A stretch of DNA of 64,000 bases. Source: CAYREV01 sp964423345. GTDB lineage: Bacteria > Bacteroidota > Rhodothermia > Balneolales > Balneolaceae. Below, piece by piece: positions 60,955 to 64,000 of this stretch (within the stretch, counting starts at the first letter, position 1; each line of letters starts with the position of its first letter). A program made the translations under genes and the position numbers. The stretch covers positions 1 through 64,000 of the forward strand of contig CAYREV010000012.1 in NCBI GenBank assembly GCA_964423345.1. The letters run 5' to 3'. The notes beneath the pieces were generated by a model that saw only the letters and a list, made by a program, of their open reading frames with translations, searched no databases and had not been told where the DNA came from.

Positions 60955-61081
60955 CAGTCACAGATCTTCGCAGATTAAAACTGTTTCGCGGCAGCGAAAG
61001 AGAGGGTGGTACTAATTAAGAGGATGGTACTATTTAAAAGTACGACTGCAAATACCGTCATGTCTGTGTAAATCTGTGGCC
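60955..61081. repeat. Intergenic repeat cluster between the convergent modules
   Basis: Three structures: inverted ATCTGTG-rich words at both ends (CACAGATCTTCGCAGATT near 60959-60976; TCTGTGTAAATCTGTGGC at 61063-61080), a stem TTTCGC/GCGAAA with GGCA loop (60984-60999), and an 18-bp tandem duplication beginning GAGGGTGGTACTA (61002-61019 and 61020-61037, two differences). ATCTGTG-type words recur in intergenic DNA of many bacteria; their role is unknown. Some part may act as a terminator. Confidence 0.55.
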
Positions 61082-61999
61082 CTAATCCGGGTCGCACTGT
61101 TTGTAAGCCTCGATTACGGCTTCTTCTCCCTCGGGACCGGACCGGGAGTTGCCGTGCTCCATACCGATAATTCCCTTGTATCCTTTGCGGTGCAGGTGGG
61201 CAAACAGCTTAAGGTAGTTTATTTCGCCGGTGGTGGGTTCATGGCGGCCGGGGTGATCGCCCACCTGAATGTAAGCGATCTCCTCCCATGCATAATCGAT
61301 ATTGGGAATGAGGTTGCCTTCGGTGATCTGCTGATGGTAAACGTCATATAGTATTTTGCAGGAGGGACTGTCAACCGCCCTGCAGATTTCATAGGCCTGG
61401 GAGGTTTTGGTAAGGAACTGTCCCGGATGGTCACGCAGGGTATTCAACGGCTCAAGGACCATCACCATATTGTGCGGTTCAAGAATATCAGCTGCCTTTC
61501 TCAGGGTTTCCACCAGGTTCGCCGTTTGGTAGGCTTTTTCGAGCCGGGGATGCTCCCTGCCCGGCACGACCGTCATCCAGCGTGCGTTTACCCTCTTTGC
61601 AACCTCCACGGAAGCCCTTATTTCTTCCAGAAATTGTTTTTGCGGCCTCTTGTCGCCGGAGGTCAGGTTGGGCTCCCGCCAGCCGATGGTGTGTGCTACA
61701 AATACACCCATCCGCATCCCGAGATGTTCCATTTCCCGGGCGATGGTTTCTTGTTCATCCAGGGGACGATTTCTCATTTCATTATCCTCAAGGGCGCGGA
61801 AGCCCATCTCTGCCATAAAACGGAGCTGATCCGTTAAACCGGCTCCGCCAAGGGCCTCAAACATACCGAAATGAGGGGCATAATTCAGCGTAAAGGAGGG
61901 AGCATCGGGAAGGAACGAAAAAGCATTGGGACGGGAAAAACCGGCAAGCGTCCCCGTTCCGAAGGCCAGTGCGGTGTTCAGAAATGATTTTCGGTCCAT
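61082..61999 (-). CDS. Exported hydroxypyruvate isomerase-like TIM-barrel protein
   Basis: A 305-residue protein with an N-terminal export signal (MDRKSFLNTALAFGTGTLAG, Tat-like with RK) and a xylose-isomerase-like barrel resembling hydroxypyruvate isomerase: NYAPHFGMFEALGGAG, FRALEDNEMRNR, VVPGREHPRLEKAYQ, MVLEPLNTLRDHPG (Glu ligand), ILYDVYHQQITEGNLI (Asp/His), IQVGDHPGRHEP, and GIIGMEHGNS (final Glu). The real substrate is likely a keto sugar or sugar acid made by the neighbouring oxidoreductase. Last gene of the minus-strand module, 24 bp after the small-subunit gene. Confidence 0.82.
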   Translation of the reverse strand: MDRKSFLNTALAFGTGTLAGFSRPNAFSFLPDAPSFTLNYAPHFGMFEALGGAGLTDQLRFMAEMGFRALEDNEMRNRPLDEQETIAREMEHLGMRMGVFVAHTIGWREPNLTSGDKRPQKQFLEEIRASVEVAKRVNARWMTVVPGREHPRLEKAYQTANLVETLRKAADILEPHNMVMVLEPLNTLRDHPGQFLTKTSQAYEICRAVDSPSCKILYDVYHQQITEGNLIPNIDYAWEEIAYIQVGDHPGRHEPTTGEINYLKLFAHLHRKGYKGIIGMEHGNSRSGPEGEEAVIEAYKQCDPD

Positions 62000-62023
62000 C
62001 TTTTTTGTTTGGATTACATAATA

Positions 62024-62608
62024 TCAGGAACCGGCCCCCGACCAGGCGGAACCAATCTCGGAATAGGGCATGCAGGCTTCATAGTAACCGGGAACTATAT
62101 TTGCCTGTAGTTCCTGGGAAGCACCGATTTCGGAGGTATAGTAACCCACAATGGTTAGCTCCTTGGCCATATCAAAAAATGGTTTCAAATCGGTGTTGGA
62201 GACGGGATCGGGGGCCTCTTTCGTCTCTTTTTCCAGCTGCTTCAGTATTTCAACCTGTGAATCCCTATCCAGATCGTTAAAAGTTTTGCTATAATTTTGC
62301 CGGCTAATATTGTCAGTATGCTCCAGTCCGTTAATAAAATGCTCCCGTTCTTTTTCGGTGTGCCAGTCGGTAAGCATTTTGTCTATAAAGAGATTGACCC
62401 TGGCCGCTTTGGCTCCCGGAGTATCGGTTTCGGGAATAATACGTTCTGATATGGCCGTTACCATCTTGTTTTGAGCGGCACTGAGGGTTTCAAGTCCTCC
62501 GCCCGCAGTTTCGGTGGTACATCCGCCCATCAGGCCCGCCACGGTTGAAAGGGAAAGGGTCCCGCCGGTCAATATTGCCAGTTGTTTTATCGCTTCTCTT
62601 CTATCCAT
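62024..62608 (-). CDS. Gluconate 2-dehydrogenase subunit 3-like protein, second copy
   Basis: A 194-residue small subunit with signal MDRREAIKQLAILTGGTLSL and a Gly-Gly-Cys lipobox near residue 30 (LMGGC). The body keeps the subunit-3 features (MVTAISERIIPETDTPGAKA, VNLFIDKMLTDW, FFDMAKELTIVGYYTSEIG) and ends in VPGYYEACMPYSEIGSAWSG. It is clearly a paralogue of the 59580 gene but not near-identical. Partner of the GMC gene upstream (122 bp away on the minus strand). Confidence 0.85.
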   Translation of the reverse strand: MDRREAIKQLAILTGGTLSLSTVAGLMGGCTTETAGGGLETLSAAQNKMVTAISERIIPETDTPGAKAARVNLFIDKMLTDWHTEKEREHFINGLEHTDNISRQNYSKTFNDLDRDSQVEILKQLEKETKEAPDPVSNTDLKPFFDMAKELTIVGYYTSEIGASQELQANIVPGYYEACMPYSEIGSAWSGAGS

Positions 62609-62613
62609 AGTTT

Positions 62614-62655
62614 AGTAGTAAGTAGTGAGTATCAAGTAGTAAGTAGTGAGTATCA
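62614..62655. repeat. Perfect 21-bp tandem repeat, two units
   Basis: Two exact 21-bp units, 62614-62634 and 62635-62655, each starting AGTAGTAAGTAGTGAGTATC, end 5 bp upstream of the small-subunit start codon (minus strand, 62608). Read on the coding strand they give ACTTACTACT words like those before the 59580 gene. A further GTAGTAAGTATT follows near 62688. Confidence 0.85.
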
Positions 62656-62730
62656 AACAATAAGCTGTGCGTAATAAGGAGAATGTAGTAAGTATTTACC
62701 TGCAGTATTAGGTTTAAGGCCTACGACTGG

Positions 62731-64000
62731 TTAAAGATTTCCTTTTTTCATTTCCCCGACTGCATAGTCGACGGCCCTCGCTGTCAGCGCCATGTAGGTT
62801 AAAGATGGATTCTGACAGGCAGCCGAGGTCATACAGGAACCGTCGGTAACAAACAGATTCGGCACGTCATGAGCCTGGTTGTGGGCGTTCAGCACGGACT
62901 CCTTGGGATCCCGTCCCATACGGGCGGTACCCATCTCGTGGATGCCTTCTCCCAACAGGTATTCGCCGAAATAGGGACTTACATCCTTGCACCCGGCGGC
63001 CTCGAGCATTTCTGCCGCAGTTTCTGCCATATCCTTTCGCATATTCTCCTCATTTTCATGGATGGTACCGTTGACAACCAGCTGGGGAATGCCCCACTGG
63101 TCTGTTTCCTCCTCACTGAGTTTGGCATGATTGTCATAATAAGGTAGAATTTCCCCGAAAGCGGTCATACCGATACGCCAGCTGCCCGGATCGTGCAGTT
63201 TCTCCTTCAGATCTTTTCCAAATCCTTCCATGCCTATTCCACGTCCCCAGCCGCTTCTTCCGGCTCCTCCCTGGAAGCCGTAGCCGCGTGTAAAGCTGTC
63301 CATGCGGGTGTTCTCACTGATATTTCTAAACCGCGGGATGTAAAAGCCGTTGGGTCGGTTTCCATAACTGTATTTGTCTTCAAAACCCTCCCATCTGCCA
63401 CCGGCACCTATGCGAAAATGGTGGTCCATCAGATAGTGGCCCAGTACCCCGCTGGAATTGGCAAGTCCGTCGGGAAATGAATCGGAAGTGGAGTTCAGCA
63501 GTATCTGGGTACTGCCCAGGGTGGAGGCGCAGAGGAATATCACTTTGGCTTTGAATTCCATCTCCTTTTTTGTGAGACGGTCTATTACTCTCACTCCGGT
63601 AGCCCGGTTGGTTTCCCTGTCATAGATAATGCTGTGAACAATGCTGTTGGGGCGAAGGGTCATGTTGCCCGTCTTTCGTGCTGCGGGGAGGGTACTGCTC
63701 TGGCTTGAGAAGTAAGCACCCACAGAACAACCCCTGGAGCAGGGCCCGCAGTAGTGGCAGGCTCCGCGGCCCTTGTGAGGCTTGGTCAGCACGGCCGACC
63801 GTCCGATAGTCATGGTCCGTTCCGGGAAGTTATTTTCAATACCGTCTTTAACCTCCTTCTCTACACAGTTCAACGCCATCGGAGGGAGGAATTGCCCGTC
63901 GGGCAATTGGGGAAGTCCCTCTTCCTGTCCGCTCACCCCGATAAATTCTTCTACGTAATCATACCAAGGTTCGATGTCCTTATATCGTATGGGCCAGTCG
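62731..64000 (-). CDS. GMC-family FAD oxidoreductase, second copy (N-terminus beyond the window)
   Basis: About 422 residues are visible; the frame stays open to the window edge, so the FAD-binding N-terminus is missing from view. It begins DWPIRYKDIEPWYDYVEEFIG, equal in position to WPIGYEDIKPYYDRIDKLIG of the 57709 product. The cysteine cluster is CHYCGPCSRGC; later features are VIFLCASTLGSTQILLNS, ANSSGVLGHYLMD, the active-site EGIHEMGTARMGRDPKESV and LFVTDGSCMTSAACQNPSLT. A likely glucoside 3-dehydrogenase-type large subunit, paired with the small subunit at 62024. Sequence outside the cores differs widely from the first copy, suggesting another substrate. Confidence 0.85.
   Translation of the reverse strand, partial: DWPIRYKDIEPWYDYVEEFIGVSGQEEGLPQLPDGQFLPPMALNCVEKEVKDGIENNFPERTMTIGRSAVLTKPHKGRGACHYCGPCSRGCSVGAYFSSQSSTLPAARKTGNMTLRPNSIVHSIIYDRETNRATGVRVIDRLTKKEMEFKAKVIFLCASTLGSTQILLNSTSDSFPDGLANSSGVLGHYLMDHHFRIGAGGRWEGFEDKYSYGNRPNGFYIPRFRNISENTRMDSFTRGYGFQGGAGRSGWGRGIGMEGFGKDLKEKLHDPGSWRIGMTAFGEILPYYDNHAKLSEEETDQWGIPQLVVNGTIHENEENMRKDMAETAAEMLEAAGCKDVSPYFGEYLLGEGIHEMGTARMGRDPKESVLNAHNQAHDVPNLFVTDGSCMTSAACQNPSLTYMALTARAVDYAVGEMKKGNL

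Noticed and set aside
62614..62655. Tandem repeat considered as a CRISPR remnant
   Set aside because: The units abut without unique spacers, and no cas gene is in the window.

Overview
The window looks like a piece of chromosome from a Gram-negative bacterium of the Bacteroidota/Balneolota group, most probably a Balneolaceae-like organism. The signs are a SusC/SusD pair, many lipoproteins with SPII lipoboxes, LpoB, a TonB-domain protein, few clear Shine-Dalgarno sequences, TAnnTTTG-type -7 boxes, and GTG/TTG starts in places. The lineage is inferred from gene content; I could not run a search. No transposase, integrase, phage gene or CRISPR array was seen.

Left part (1-30800), mostly housekeeping. 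The end of an ECF sigma factor overlaps its probable anti-sigma gene, followed by recO, an HtrA protease and an LPP20-like lipoprotein. icd is convergent with these and shares a terminator. Next come a small membrane protein, mutL, a GTDC1/QTMAN-like glycosyltransferase, purC (minus strand) and a phytoene/squalene synthase. A tight plus-strand run follows: esterase-like protein, biotin carboxylase, murQ, plsC, TonB-domain protein, then tRNA-Ser(GGA) with its own promoter and terminator. On the minus strand lie pncB-pncA (NAD salvage) and an LPP20/LpoB lipoprotein pair. On the plus strand are an Ig-like lipoprotein, mprF and the fused isobutyryl-CoA mutase icmF. An endonuclease/exonuclease/phosphatase lipoprotein, a TIM-barrel sugar isomerase and a LacI regulator are on the minus strand.

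Centre (31016-55184), the most unusual part: a plus-strand accessory locus divergent from the LacI gene. It holds three very large FG-GAP/VCBS-ASPIC/UnbV lipoproteins, a TPR + FG-GAP + ASPIC protein, a 600-aa CRTAC1/UnbV protein followed by an NqrB/RnfD-like (UnbU-like) membrane protein, an exported GH65 enzyme, and SusC/SusD. Two of the large lipoproteins (47701 and 51870) share an apparently identical 2.66-kb DNA segment (48334-50993 = 52515-55174) but differ in the first ~210 codons, as expected from recent gene conversion or domain-scale duplication. A small AT-rich lipoprotein gene lies between them.

Right part (55249-64000): a nucleoside/sugar MFS transporter, then two convergent versions of one gene set: a Tat-type TIM-barrel isomerase, a GMC flavoprotein with a cysteine cluster, and a gluconate-2-dehydrogenase subunit-3-like Tat lipoprotein. 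A DUF1080 (3-keto-disaccharide hydrolase-like) protein is added on one side. Together they look like a periplasmic 3-keto-glycoside oxidation and cleavage pathway. A working model for the accessory half is that SusC/SusD imports a glycoside or oligosaccharide, GH65 and the 3-keto-glycoside enzymes open it in the periplasm, and the MFS protein and isomerases move and convert the products. The role of the VCBS/ASPIC proteins is unknown.
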